Part shown: piece after piece, positions 23,301 through 33,647 of the stretch | How positions within the stretch are numbered: position 1 is the first letter of the stretch | How the letters are laid out: each line of letters begins with the position of its first letter | NCBI GenBank assembly: GCA_017506865.1 | Contig: JAFCMP010000146.1 | Coordinates: 806,001-870,000 of the forward strand | Direction of reading: 5' to 3' | DNA length: 64,000 bases | DNA from: Tribonema minus | Lineage: Eukaryota > Sar > Xanthophyceae > Tribonematales > Tribonemataceae | The notes under the pieces: generated by a model | Databases searched by the model: none | Told to the model about the DNA's origin: nothing | Seen by the model: only the letters and a program-made list of their open reading frames with translations | Made by a program: the position numbers and the translations under genes

Positions 23301-24843
23301 ACCAGCAAGACAAGCTCTGCATAGATGTTAAAGCTGAAAGTAGGGCGGAGTGCGACATGGCATTGCACAGGTACTGTCGTTCAGCCCAATTGTGCTTGTT
23401 GGTCCGGTATCAAGCTGCCAGACACGAGGTCGTGCTGGTCAGACAGTGTGATTGCAGTGGGTCCAATGGCTCTCGTAGCAGCACCTCGACTAGCTTGGCC
23501 GTGCCCTTGCGGGCTGTCTGTAGCTGCACTTCAACTAGCCTGGCCGCGCTTGCAAGTGCGCTGAACCCATGCGCATGCTGCCAGAACTCACCTTCTCACA
23601 TTCTAGGTTCAGTGGCGCACACACAAAATCATGCTGTGGATGCTGCCACGCAAACTCATGCTAGGTGTGTCATGATGTATACAAATGAATCGTGGTCTGT
23701 ACCCATGTTGTACACACGTGCACCACTGGTGTACTACACCTCATATGCAGCGGGTTTGGTTGTGTGCCATGCTGACATTTAGCTGCTGATGTGACTGGCT
23801 TGGCTGCCGCTGATTGCACAGGTTGAGGATGCAGACTCTATGGCAGACAACGACTCGCTGGAGGCCACCCTCCAGGACCTTAAAGACATCAACGCAGCCA
23901 TGCAGGTTTGTCAGATGTTTACCCATCTTTTCTGAAGCTCATGCATTCTAATTTGTGTGCAGCGTAGAGGTTTGCCTGTGTGTTGGCAGTGCAGCTCAGG
24001 CTGTCGCGTGCGTTCCGCTCAGATGTGTACCAGTCGACTGGAGTTGATGCACTTAAGTTAGTCGCGCAGCCGTACGAAACCCACTTGATCAGCAAAAATG
24101 CTACGTTCGGGTTTTGATTATTGAGTCCCGTTAAGCCCGTGTGATCTCAACTACTTTGATATTTGCAACTGACTGTGCATGGTGATGTCTGAACGAGCAT
24201 GATGACGACGGCAGAAATGTTGTTGAGAGCAGCTGCCCTAGTTCCACACTTGGAAATCATAGGCGAGATGGGAGAGAGATGTGTCGGACAAGTGGCAGCA
24301 CCCACCACTCTTTTGTAACCAAAATTATTGTGTTAACGCGGCGTGGCTCTTGGGCTTGCGCGACGGTGGTCTCCCAGGCTCTGTTGTGCCTGTTGCACCT
24401 TGTGCTGCAATGAGTCTCGCCGGGTCTTTTCACGCAAAGCGTAAGTGTATTTCACATCAGCTCGTGGTGTGCGCAAAACTCGCTTGACACAGTCACGCCT
24501 CAACATCAGTCGACACGCCTCACTCATGCACTACCGTGTCCACATGTGCACGTACGTGCGCTTGGCAATCTGCGCAGGAAGCTGTCGCTGCGGCAACTGA
24601 GACGGGCGTCCCACTGAGCCTCACCCCCCTGAAGGATGGGAGGGGGAGTGGCCTCCCCCAGAGTGGAAGGGGCCCCGCCCCCCCAAGGGCTTCAAGATGA
24701 CGCCCGAAAATGTAGCCATGCTGCGGCGCATGGGGGTCAAGATACCCGAAACGGCAGCTGAGGCAGAGGCAGTGGCAGTGGCGGTGGAGACCAGTGACGG
24801 CGGGGAGGGGGACGAGACGCCTGTTGTTGAAGTTGGGGCATAG
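14393..24843 (+). CDS. ABC1/ADCK (UbiB-like) atypical protein kinase, probably plastid-targeted
   Basis: Twelve exons: 14393-14735, 15863-16011, 16718-16906, 17776-17957, 18765-18897, 19606-19781, 20280-20327, 20875-20935, 21526-21700, 22295-22500, 23822-23905, 24578-24843; reading phase agrees at every junction. ABC1K marks in order: 'TYIKIGQ' (KxGQ, residues ~158-164), 'PLASASIAQV' (Ala-rich loop), 'VVIKVQKPGV' (VAIK lysine ~242), 'EEVDFTLEADN' (ExD), 'HADVHSGN' (catalytic loop ~379) and 'GFIDFG' (DFG ~399). Family members regulate prenyl-lipid/quinone metabolism in plastids and mitochondria. The N-terminus (ATG at 14393, or better 14435) is a signal peptide ending 'WPCDAF', an A-F type plastid site. 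Exon 9 ends at a GC donor (AG|GCAAGT). In the last exon the frame entering from exon 11 stops near 24699. One frame over, reading continues cleanly from 'KGFKMTPENVAMLRRMG' to the TAG at 24841. A base is therefore missing, probably in the C7 run at about 24678-24684. Confidence 0.9.
16383..16455 (+). pseudogene. Echo of ABC1K exon 3 start inside intron 2
   Basis: 'cagttcatcgcttcaagccc' followed by 'tacgctctttcagcgccgta' repeats the real acceptor and first ~60 nt of exon 3 (from 16718) with scattered differences. The frame is lost after about 20 codons. The preceding intron sequence ('gtgctgtgctatcctcc...gtgcacatgcatg' at ~16225) is also repeated before the real exon (~16497), so the duplicated unit spanned intron plus exon edge. 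Confidence 0.85.
16566..16650 (+). repeat. Dispersed repeat family R1, copy 2
   Basis: Nearly the same as 6809-6910: 'ggtggaaggcacttgcggct' then 'ccttgtcacctagagctcc' and 'acgatcttttgattcgtttc'. It sits in ABC1K intron 2, just before the real exon 3. Confidence 0.7.
19424..19560 (+). pseudogene. Two echoes of ABC1K exon 6 start
   Basis: At 19424 ('gcgctcaccacggagcgcct') and 19516 ('gtgatcaccatgaaacgcct') the acceptor and first ~45 nt of exon 6 (coding VLTMERLRGVPLT from 19606) are repeated, each followed by a 'gacacttgaa'-like stretch. Both have lost the frame or key residues. Their spacing to the real exon is about 90 nt. Confidence 0.8.
19803..19932 (+). pseudogene. Two echoes of ABC1K exon 6 end
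   Basis: After the real donor (19782) a short copy 'gcaacgtgctggtcctcag' + GTA (to 19827) and a longer copy 'gcccttcttccgcgccgacg'...'ctggtgctcag' + GTA (19882-19932) repeat the catalytic-loop end of exon 6 together with its 5' splice site. Confidence 0.85.
21811..22172 (+). pseudogene. Three echoes of ABC1K exon 10 start
   Basis: The acceptor region plus 'gaggagcgcgaggtcaccag' of exon 10 (real acceptor at 22294) is repeated at about 21811-21870, 21950-22012 and 22120-22172. The shared upstream phrase 'tttgccctgtgcgccgtga' occurs before the second copy and before the real exon. Unit spacing is 140-170 nt. Confidence 0.85.
22565..23305 (+). pseudogene. Six tandem echoes of ABC1K exon 10 end
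   Basis: The last ~65 nt of exon 10 ('cgcgacagccgcatcggatt'...'gtgctg' + GTGAGA) recur with copy ends at about 22633, 22763, 22899, 23036, 23166 and 23302. The spacing is 130-137 nt. The first copies are close to the exon; the last are barely recognisable. Several contain stops or a destroyed donor. The segment after each donor ('ttgtttttgaa(a/c)ttt..agt' type) is also repeated, so intron sequence is part of the unit. Confidence 0.9.
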
Positions 24844-25370
24844 TGTTCACCTCGAAGCGTGCGCATGGCATTTTTGTATGTTTGCCCCCCCTGTACATTT
24901 GTTCATGGGACCCTGCATAATTCATTGTTTACTCTGTGTTCCTTGCGCGCGCGTGTGTGTTGTGTTTTGCTGCCGCCCGCTCCATTCTGGTTTGTGTGCT
25001 CCACTTTAGGTGAGTAGCCTCGTTTGATGTAGACTACTCTTCCCGCAGTTAGTCGCACACACTCGCCACGCACGTCCGGTAGCAGCGGGTTTGACAGACC
25101 GGTCGGTTCTGCGTCGTGTTTATGATGTATACATGCAACCTTGAGACCCAAAAATAGCCACCTTAAATTTCACAATCAACTTGATGTTCGGCTTCATTGG
25201 TGTGCTCGCGTCGGGTGTGTGCCTGTGATTCGCAGAAGTGTCAACCCTACAAACCCTAGATTAGCCCCTAATTCAAACTTAGGCGCGGAGAACTTGAACT
25301 CGAGAGTGTGTGTGTCCCACTTGAGTGAGGAGCTGAACTAACCGGAGGTGAACACTTGAAGAGCAAAGCC
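24844..25370. other. Intergenic region between ABC1K and the BAF-like gene
   Basis: Holds the ABC1K 3' untranslated region and the upstream region of the next gene. No clear polyadenylation signal of the green-algal TGTAA type is seen. An AAACCCTA-like scrap lies near 25250. Confidence 0.4.
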
Positions 25371-27637
25371 ATGGCTGAGGTGAGCAGCGGAATCTCTTCT
25401 TTCTGTGTGTCCTGCTCTTACTGTGCTCGTGTACCAGCGCTTTCACCTGTACTTGTGTTTTTCGTGTCGTTCTACAAAATCAAGTCGAAGGTTGCGATTG
25501 CAGTGCTGGTAATGGGGGCTACGATGGATGAAACAGCCACATGGAGTAATTTTACAGCTGGTTTGACCCTACCACTGATCGATTTGATGCCGCTGTGGTG
25601 GGGCTTGTCGACGTGTCAAAGTTGGTAGCCTCCTCAAAAGTGCCCCAACTGCCTCCTAAACGTGTCCACCAGCATCAGCTTCACAACAGCTATCGCACTC
25701 CAGGTTCGGAATATGTTGAGCTGCTGCGAGACATCAGCTGCGCTGAGGTCGCTTGGCACCTACAGCTGGCTATTGAACTTTTTTTGCCAACCACACCTCC
25801 AGCTTCGGTGTGATGATCAGTTGAAGGCATGAGTGGCAGATGGTTGGTGCTTTTACCATTAGTTGTTATTAATGACAACTGGCTACCGAGCCACATCGTA
25901 ACCTGTTGTTGGCCATCAGCTACTGAGCATGCCAGGCCGAATTGGTCCAACTTCAACTCATCCTGAACTCGCCCACCCGCACCGCACCGCGCGCTGGAAG
26001 CGTGGAAACTGCCTGACCAGTGTAAGGTGGCACAAGGCCGTGTATGCGAAATAGCTATTGCATGGCATTTGCAGTTGACCGACATTACAAACCGACAAGA
26101 CAGGCGTCGTATTTTCAGTCGCTGTTGTCAGGTGTGATCCTCCCCACACGCTCTGAACGCTTGTCTGTTTGCTCGTGGGGTTGCAGGAAGCAGGATATGA
26201 CCCCAAGAGGTCCAAGGTCACGGACGAGAAGCTGGCGGAATTCATTCGGCAGCCTATAACGGGGGAGCTGACGGAGGTGCCAGGCATCGGGCCTGCTGCT
26301 GTGAAAAAGCTAGCGGCGGGGGAGGGTAGTAACAAGGTATTTTCGTACAGCATTGTTTTAACCTCTGCAAACCTTGCACTTATGGCATTGAAATCCCGAT
26401 ACCGTGATGGCATATGGCTGACGGTATGCATGTACAGCATCCCTGACTCTGAAAGCTTGGCCATTTAAGGGAATAAAATCTAGATGTCCTGATGACATGT
26501 GGCTGATGCGTCGTTCTGACTGATAAACCCACGGGCGCTGCGACGAGGGTGACCTTGCAGCCAAGGACGGCAGCAGCCAGGCGCCCGCGGTGGTTTTTGC
26601 TGAGCACACCAACCTGCACCAGGCTGTGCAGTGGTCTGTGTTGAAGTACTGCTGTTTTTTGCAGCTCCCTGTATTAGCCAGGGTGTCGCGACAGTAGCCC
26701 GCTGGCACAACAGGAGTTGAGTATGACAGCGGGGTTGCAGCTGCAGCTAGAATGCTTTTGTGACGGAGCTGCTACGCGACTGCAGCAAGCGTGCGCGGGA
26801 CTCTATGCATGTCAGTTCAGAGTGTCAGCCTTGCAGTGCAAGTGTCGCTTCCAAAACAGGGTTCACGTGCTGTCTTGGTACCCTCTTTTCATGAGTCAGC
26901 ATCCATGAACTATTCATGGTTGAACCTGCATCAGGTTTAAGCCAATCGATGCATACATCAATCAACAATGTGCTCCACACGTTTCAATGCACAATATGCT
27001 ATGGGTTTAACGGCACCAGATATCACAGTCTCATGTTGTCACGTGCGAATCTAGGCCAGCGCTCTTGCAGGTGGTCCATACGTACCAGCTTATAGGCAGA
27101 TTCCTCTCCTGCAAGAGTGGTGGCGCATTGCAACTGCCGCTTCCGACGATCTGCTTCTCACATAACTGTACAAAAGCTTCTCTGAAGCTGCACTCACGAA
27201 CGCTTAGGCAAGGTAATCTGAGCTTACCAGGCAGTACAATCACTCAATCACATGCAATACTGGTTCCATGCCCTTGCAGGTTGTGAACACGTACCAGCTC
27301 ATCGGCAAGTTCCTGTCGCGCAAGGGTGGCAATGCATCACAAGCACCGCTTCCAATGAGCTGCTTCTACCATCAATGCACAAAAGCTATTCTGAGGTATC
27401 GCCTCCGTGCGCTTGCAGGTCGCGAACACGTACCAGCTCATCGGCAAGTTCCTGTCGCTCAAGGGCGGCGACGACTCCGGCAAGACCATCCAGACGATTG
27501 AGCACTGCGACCGCTTCTGGTACTGGCTCAAGGAGATGGGCATCTCCAGCTACCGCAGCGGCATCGTCAACGCCATCGCCGAGAAGTGCAACACGTGGAT
27601 CCCGGGCATCTACGACGAGGACCAGTACGACGCATAG
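25371..27637 (+). CDS. Barrier-to-autointegration-factor-like helix-hairpin-helix protein
   Basis: Three exons in matching phase: 25371-25379 (Met-Ala-Glu), 26187-26336 and 27419-27637, giving 125 residues. The middle exon has 'LAEFIRQPITGELTEVPGIG', whose 'VPGIGPAAVKKLA' is a helix-hairpin-helix. The last exon has 'TYQLIGKFLSLKGG' and 'CDRFWYWLKEMGIS', then a helical end and 'IPGIYDEDQYDA'. The string of features (F-I/V-x-x-P at the start, L/V-x-GIG, K-K-L, Q/L-I/L-G-K/Q-FL-x-LK, F-x-x-WLK) lines up with metazoan BAF/BANF1, an 89-residue dimeric DNA-bridging chromatin protein; here there are extra residues between strand 'LSLKGG' and 'CDRF' and at both ends. I infer a DNA-binding role; the function is not shown. 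The tiny first exon is supported only by phase and ATG context. Two echoes of exon 3 lie just upstream of it. Confidence 0.7.
27071..27412 (+). pseudogene. Two echoes of the BAF-like gene's exon 3 start
   Basis: Acceptor plus exon start is repeated at 27071 ('gtggtccatacgtaccagct') and 27280 ('gttgtgaacacgtaccagct') before the real acceptor at 27418 (coding VANTYQLIGKFLSLKGG). Both copies run about 60 nt into the exon and then into a shared non-exon sequence ('cttccgacgatctgcttct' against 'cttccaatgagctgcttct', then 'gtacaaaagctt/gcacaaaagcta'). The duplicated unit was thus exon edge plus intron. The second copy keeps an open frame and could be spliced in by mistake. Confidence 0.9.
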
Positions 27638-29641
27638 CCGCGCGCGCACGCACGTCATTGCTGCATTTGTATAGTATCGGTACCGGCTGCCTGAAGAAGG
27701 GGCGGTAGCGGGGGGGGGGGGCAAATGGGGGCGAAGCTGAGAAACCGCCACCTATCGGCAGCACCGGCCAAATTGCATGTTTGCCGGGCGGCGATGCGAC
27801 CTGTTGCGCTGCGCGCTCGATGGCGCCGGTGGCGAACGTGATTCGAACGTGTGTTGCGGCAGCAGCTGCTGCGCCGGGGTGCAGCTGCCGGGCAGCACGG
27901 CTCAGCATGTGGCAGCGCTCATGCGCTCACCCTCACCACTTGCTGCCTGCGGTCAGGGCTTGAATGTGCTTGTAGCAGCGGCTGCCGTGCGTGCGCGCAT
28001 TCGCTGCGCCGATCAACAATCGGCAGCGACTGTGCGCGCGGCGCGTGAGTGGAGCAGGGATGCACAGGCGGACCGGGGAACTGCCTCCTGCTCATGGATT
28101 GGTGGGTGAGGGGGAGGGGAGGGGGGTGTGAGTTTGGTAATCACGCTCAGCACACAAGTCTTGTGGCGTAATGTCCATATTGTGAATGCCATGTGGTTCA
28201 TGCCTGTCTTTGTACTTGTCGTCGTATGCTACATACAGACTGTACCTAGCTGTGTGGCGCCATTCAGGGTGGCACACTGAAAGGAGAGCTCATGTGCATC
28301 TGCAGCATACTCAGCACGCAGCAAGCATGCCATCACCTACAAATAAGGTAGTGCGCCAGCAATGTGCATGCTGATGCACGCAGCTGATGATTACTACCAT
28401 CAGTACAAGCAGCAGACCACAGGCTGCAACTGTGGTGAGCCCTGGCTACATTGCTCGTGTCGTGCCGCGGGCCCAATGGCTGTTGTCGCTGCAGAGCAAG
28501 CATTCGCATTCTTGCTGAGCATGCATCGGACACTGTGATGATTCAAATTAGAAGCATTGTACCAGGAACGACGCAATGCAGATGGTAGCCTGCAACGCTA
28601 TACTGGAGATCACGTGTGGGATGTAACAATGGGGTGCCATGACACGCTGCTGGTAGGTGGCTGAGTCAATTCAGGCGCTTCATGGCGACTTTAAATTTAG
28701 CACCATTGTCACCCTTGTCACCGCCGGTGTGTTCAATATAGTGTAGCCTCCAGCTTGCTGGACATTTCTCCACACCTTCCTGCTTAGTCACATGCTACTC
28801 ATTTTCGCAGCAACAACAGTTCTTTGTTGCCAGATGGCAATTTCTGACTGGATGAGATCATCAACCTTGATGTCAGCAAGTATTGTTCACAAGTCGCATG
28901 GACACTATACACAACGTGCAACGCGATGAGTGCAGTCTTAAAACACAAGCAGAAACAACGCATGTGCCTCATGCCACAGCCAAACCAGCGTGAGCCAGAG
29001 TGAAACAACATATGCGTGAAGCAGTCACATGGTCAGCACGAACAAACATCAGAACTTGTGCGAAAGCATGTGTCACACCCCTGGCAAATGAACACAGACA
29101 TGAAATATTGGGCACATGGGATGCAAGCGTACGAATCAGGACTCATCCCAGTACTAGGTGGAGTGATGCGAATTATCATTTAGAAAGGTTGCACTCAGGG
29201 TCTGCCAGGCAGACCAAGGCATGCTGTGCGCTGGTGGCTCCATCACCTAAAGCTGAGAGCAGAATCCTGCTGTGTTGCATGTGCATTGTGCGTGCTTGCA
29301 TCACAGAACCGCAGCTTCTACTTTTCTGCCACCCATCCTTGTGGATCGAAAGGTTGTGTGCCACACATTACTAATCCCGGTGCCATCACCTGCGCGCCAT
29401 GAAACAGGAACGAAGCAGAAGCAGATGACACATTAATGCTGATGATGCCAGATTGCCATGCATGTTCATTAGGTCCTTGATCAAGCAGGCATGGGTCCTT
29501 GATCAAGCTGACATGGTGAATCAATGATGAAACGCTCGGGAGAGAATGAATCATGCCATGAGTTCATTGAAGTAATGGGGCTGTGGCACCAACTGGGTCT
29601 CTGTTGGTACAGCAGCCAACTTGCCCAAGGTTTGCCACTAA

Positions 29642-29680
29642 GCCCCCGCACCTCATCAAGGTCGAGAACCGGAGCGGGGG
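29642..29680. other. GC-rich hairpin
   Basis: 'gcccccgc' and 'gagcgggggac' face each other across about 22 nt, giving a stem of seven GC pairs. There is no T-run after it and no gene nearby. Its role is unknown. Confidence 0.4.
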
Positions 29681-29806
29681 ACCTACCCAACTACGCAGCA
29701 TGTCTGTACAACCCTAGCCTGACCCTATCTCTATAACCTTACCTAGCCCTAATCCTAAACTTGACTCTACGCTACCATAAACGCTACAGCTAGGTCTAGA
29801 CTACGG

Positions 29807-30065
29807 CTTGCATCGGACGTAGGGACGGCCCGGGAAGCATGGAGGCGGCAGAACCGACCCCATGCCCCCAGAGAAGGGGGGTCTAGCCCCTCCCGCGATT
29901 CAGTATTGCATGCACATCGCCAACCGCCGTCAGTGGCAGAGAACTATCTAGAGGCAAATACGCATTCACCACAGACCCCTCTGCGAGCAGCTGATTGAAG
30001 TTTTACCCCATCAAAGCTGCAGGGATTTCAAGCAGGCTTTCGCCTAGCCTACATCCGATGCAAGC
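29807..30065. mobile_element. Possible MITE-like element bounded by 18-bp inverted repeats
   Basis: The left end 'gcttgcatcggacgtagg' and the right end 'cctacatccgatgcaagc' are inverted repeats with one mismatch, about 220 bp apart. The inside has no coding potential. Flanking bases do not show a convincing target-site duplication, and I see no second copy in the window. A chance or regulatory inverted repeat is possible, although 17 of 18 matching bases is unlikely by chance. Confidence 0.4.
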
Positions 30066-31389
30066 TATCGCGTTCACGTTAGTGTCCTGACAAGCCCAGG
30101 CCAAGGTGCCCGTACAAGTTAGCGAATGCAGCTGCGTCTATTCGTCTCCCATGCTCATGTCCCCTGCACACAAGCTTTATCGTTGAGGCCACCATGGTAC
30201 CTCTGGGCTCTAGTTCCGCCTGTTTGCCTGAACGATGTAGAGCACACAAAGCACAACAATCCGACAGCAGAGGGCGCCCTGAGACAGCAGCGATTGCTGC
30301 CCCAAAGGGATGACACAAGTGCCTCCCCGCAGTCAGGCTACTTCTGGTGCCAACGCCCCAGTGTCATGCTGATAGCAGCGCATCAGGGTTTCCTGATGCT
30401 TGCAGCACTGTAGGCATACACAGACCTCAGGCTCGCAGTGCGTAAGATCATCGACCACAGCCACCTCTAGTCACCTAAAGGTCAACCGTGGCCTTCTGCT
30501 CATCTTCTCGCAGTACTTTGTGTGCTCCACCTGATCGTTACTAGCAGTGTACGCTGCTACTCTGCCATCTGCATAATTGTAGGCGATCCGTTACTGATTC
30601 GTGCTTATCTGCTTATGGCTTCGCTCTCTGTGGTGCTCTCTGCCGAAGTGATGTTGTTGAGTGCTCGCTGCGCACGCACGTTCCGCGGCTGCAATCCGCT
30701 CAGTCCTTTGTGCTGATCGCTGCTCCCCCTCGCCTTCTTTTGCAGATGGGTGGTAGGGTGGCGCGAGTCGTTGATGTGCAAACCGAGACCCTGTCCTGTT
30801 CGTAGTGCTGACCTAAAGAGCGCCTCAGCTGATGATACGGTGACAAGTTCGGCAATGACTCAACCCGCCCCGCCCCGCGCTGCCGTGCTTTTGATGAAAA
30901 GCTGTGGCATTGTTCCTAAGTATGAGTTCCCATTTCGGCCCTCAGCGCTGCTGTGCCAGCTTCCGAATAAATCAAAGTTCAAGAGATTCAAGTTCCGAGT
31001 TGGTTTTTGGCTCGACACCCACACCTACAGGCCTACACAGCTATTGTCAGAGTTTTGCCCGCAGCGTGTCATTGCAAAGGTTGCAAGGTAAGCTACAGCC
31101 GAGAACGTTCTTCTCTCCGCACCCACGCCTGTTGAGCTTCGCAGTTACCATGTGTGTATGCCAGCATCGCTATGTCTCCTCCCACTACGTCTCCTACTGC
31201 AGACCATTCGCCGACATATACGCTTCACAAATTTCACATCAAATTTAAGCCAATCCATCAAGTGGACATTGTGCTGCTCCAGTACAGCCACGTATGTTCG
31301 TGTGGTGTGCTTGCCCTCACTGCCCTCACGTGTAATGCACCTCTTGGCACTGCCCTCGCAGTGCAAGCAGCAGCACCCGCAGCAGCGCG

Positions 31390-33524
31390 ATGCTCCTGAA
31401 TCAGCCCGACCCGTGGGGCGCGCACGCATCCATGTACGACAAGGGTTTCGCGCCCATCACCAGCATGTACGCCTTCGACATGCTACAGTTTGCGCAACTC
31501 CCTTCCGGTTCCACCTGCGTCGACGTGGGCTGTGGGCCCGGTGTGGCAGCAGCGATTGCCGCGCAGCGAGGAGTGCATGTCATTGCTACAGACTTCAGCC
31601 AGGTCAGCTGCTGGTGGTGCCCATTACTGCCTGTAAACGATTTGTAGGTAAGGCGCCCGCGCTCGGTGGCAGTCGTTGCGACCACAACGCCATGCATATC
31701 GTGTGTGTCTGCCTCACTACAGTACCTCCGCAATGCGGATAGGCATTTGAAAATATGGTGTCTGCACATTGCAGGGGGCCCTGCCACTTGCCTGTATGCG
31801 CTGCATGCAACCAAGCCATGCTGTCAATGTCATGCACATACAGAGCTTGCTGTTGCCGTGGCATCGATTCACAGGGCATGGTGGACATGGCAACGGCGAA
31901 GCTCAAGGCTCTCGGCCTTCCTTTTGAGGCCAAAGTTTGTGACGGGCAAACCCTCGAGCCCATAGGTGACAGCGCCGTTGATGCAGTCATTTCAACTTTT
32001 GCGCAGTTCGTCTTCCCAGACCGCCCCAAGGGCTGGGCGGCTGCACTCAGGCAAGCATCTACTAAGAGCCTGCGTCTGCTGTAGCTCTCTCTGCTGGCAT
32101 CTTCTGGTTGTTGTGACCATGGCAGCTCACCAGGCAGTGGCTGAACTAGCAGCCAGTTCGTGAGTGCTCACTCTGTAGTTTCAGTGGCCGAGCAATTGAC
32201 ATCTCAACATTGTTCTAGGATCACCTATTCGTGGGTCCGATTGGCCCATCCAGCAGATCATCAGCAGTGCGGTTTGCTACGCGTATCCTTGTAGTGCTGC
32301 ATCACTCGCTGCTCTGACCTCCCACACCACTAGCACACGCCACCCTCATCATCAAGGCACACCAGCATGCGTGATACCGTCTTAATGTCTCAGATCTGTG
32401 AACAACACATCACACAATGAATGCCATCTCTCTGCATTGATCAGGGTTCTCAAGCCTGGCGGTACGCTTGCCACCACCTCCTGGGACCACAGTTTCCCAG
32501 TTGGCAGGGCACTGCGGCAGGTGAGTGGCCTTGAAGTTCGCAAGTGGCCATCAACCAATCATTTGATTCAACATGATCAAGAATTTTCCATACAGTTGGG
32601 TGTGTTGACACCTGTTACAGCGAGCATCTGCATGAGTCTCTGCAGCATGCGCAGTGACTTGTGCTCGTCGCTTTGCTGATGCAGACAAGGGGTTTGGTAT
32701 GGTCTATGAGGGCACAGCCGCACTCGGCACATGTGGCTGCGCTGAGTCTGCAGTGTGCAAGTTTGAGTCAATGTTTGACTGCGAGCAATGCGCAATCAAA
32801 TGCGTGTTGTTGAATCCCGATATGGCATTGCCCTGTGCACCCCTCATTAACTGATCCGGTGCCTGCTCGCTCATTGCTGCTATGATGTGCGCCAACTGCA
32901 ATGGCGCTGGACGAGCAGGTGATGGTGATGATGGCAGCGGAACTGCCAGGGTTTGTTGTGCCCGAGCAGTTTCCCACAGGCGTCCCCGCTCTGTTCAAAG
33001 CAGAGGTGGAAGCAGCCGGGTTTCAGGACGTCACTGTTCGCTCAGTCTCGCACGACGTTGTGTTCGAGTCCGGTGAGTGACGTTGATCAGTAGAAATGCA
33101 GCCGCACGTTTGCATCGCACTTTCCTTGGTGTCACTCTGTTCTGGCATTGGTGCACCGCACTGCTGGTGCGCCGTGCACTTCTGCAGTTTCTGAGTTTAT
33201 GTATGTCTCTCGCATCGCCTCTGACATACGTGCTCAAGTTGCTCATTTTTATTGAATGCACGCTTCCCTCCTGCCACTTGCTTTCACCGCCGTTCTGCAG
33301 GCAAGGACATGATAGACGCCTTTGCCGATCACCCCTTCATGAAGGCGGTGCCCGCCGCCATGGTTCCCCGTGCCAAGCGTGTCATCTATGAAACTGTCAC
33401 CGGCACCTCCATCGCAGACGAAGACGGTGCCATCGAGACACTGCCGCAGCTCAGGGAGCCAGTCCATGTGCGCAACTGCATTGGTCACATCTGCATAGGC
33501 ACCAAGCCCACGGCTGGTGGATAG
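31390..33524 (+). CDS. Class I SAM-dependent methyltransferase (UbiE/Methyltransf_11-like)
   Basis: Five exons: 31390-31602, 31875-32050, 32445-32520, 32919-33072 and 33301-33524, in phase, giving about 280 residues. Motif I 'CVDVGCGPGVAAAIA' binds S-adenosylmethionine; 'VIATDFSQ' ends strand 2 with the ribose-binding acid; 'LPFEAKVCDGQTLEPIGDSA' and 'VDAVISTF' are motifs II/post-II; 'RVLKPGGTLATTSW' is motif III. The C-terminal lid ('LFKAEVEAAGFQDVTVRSV') is typical of ubiquinone/menaquinone-type and small-molecule methyltransferases. The substrate cannot be told. Exon 2 ends in a GC donor (CAG|GCAAGC). The start is the first ATG of the open frame; an upstream targeting exon is possible but was not phase-compatible in my reading. 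Unlike its neighbours this gene shows no exon-edge echoes. Confidence 0.85.
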
Positions 33525-33647
33525 AAATGTCTGCACCACCAGCGCATCCAAGCAGCGGCCACAGCTCGAGTCGAAGCCACATAATGTATGTATACGTACC
33601 CCACTATCACAAGAATGTCAAGGCAGTAGCTCTATATGCACAGCTAT

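Larger units (their letters stand above)
27638..31389. other. Long intergenic stretch without a supported gene
   Basis: GC-rich sequence follows the BAF-like stop to about 28.1 kb. From 28.1 to 31.4 kb no family-supported frame is visible. It holds a degenerate CCCTAA-like stretch (29705-29790), a strong small hairpin (29642-29680), a direct repeat of 'ggtccttgatcaagc' (29474 and 29490), and a 260-bp inverted-repeat-bounded segment (29807-30065). A plus-strand frame from 30904 that starts 'MALFLSMSSHFGPQRCC' looks like a transit peptide, but its splice phase does not fit the downstream methyltransferase. Confidence 0.4.

Noticed and set aside
30904-31248. Transit-peptide-like frame upstream of the methyltransferase
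   Set aside because: No acceptor before 31390 joins it to the methyltransferase frame in phase.
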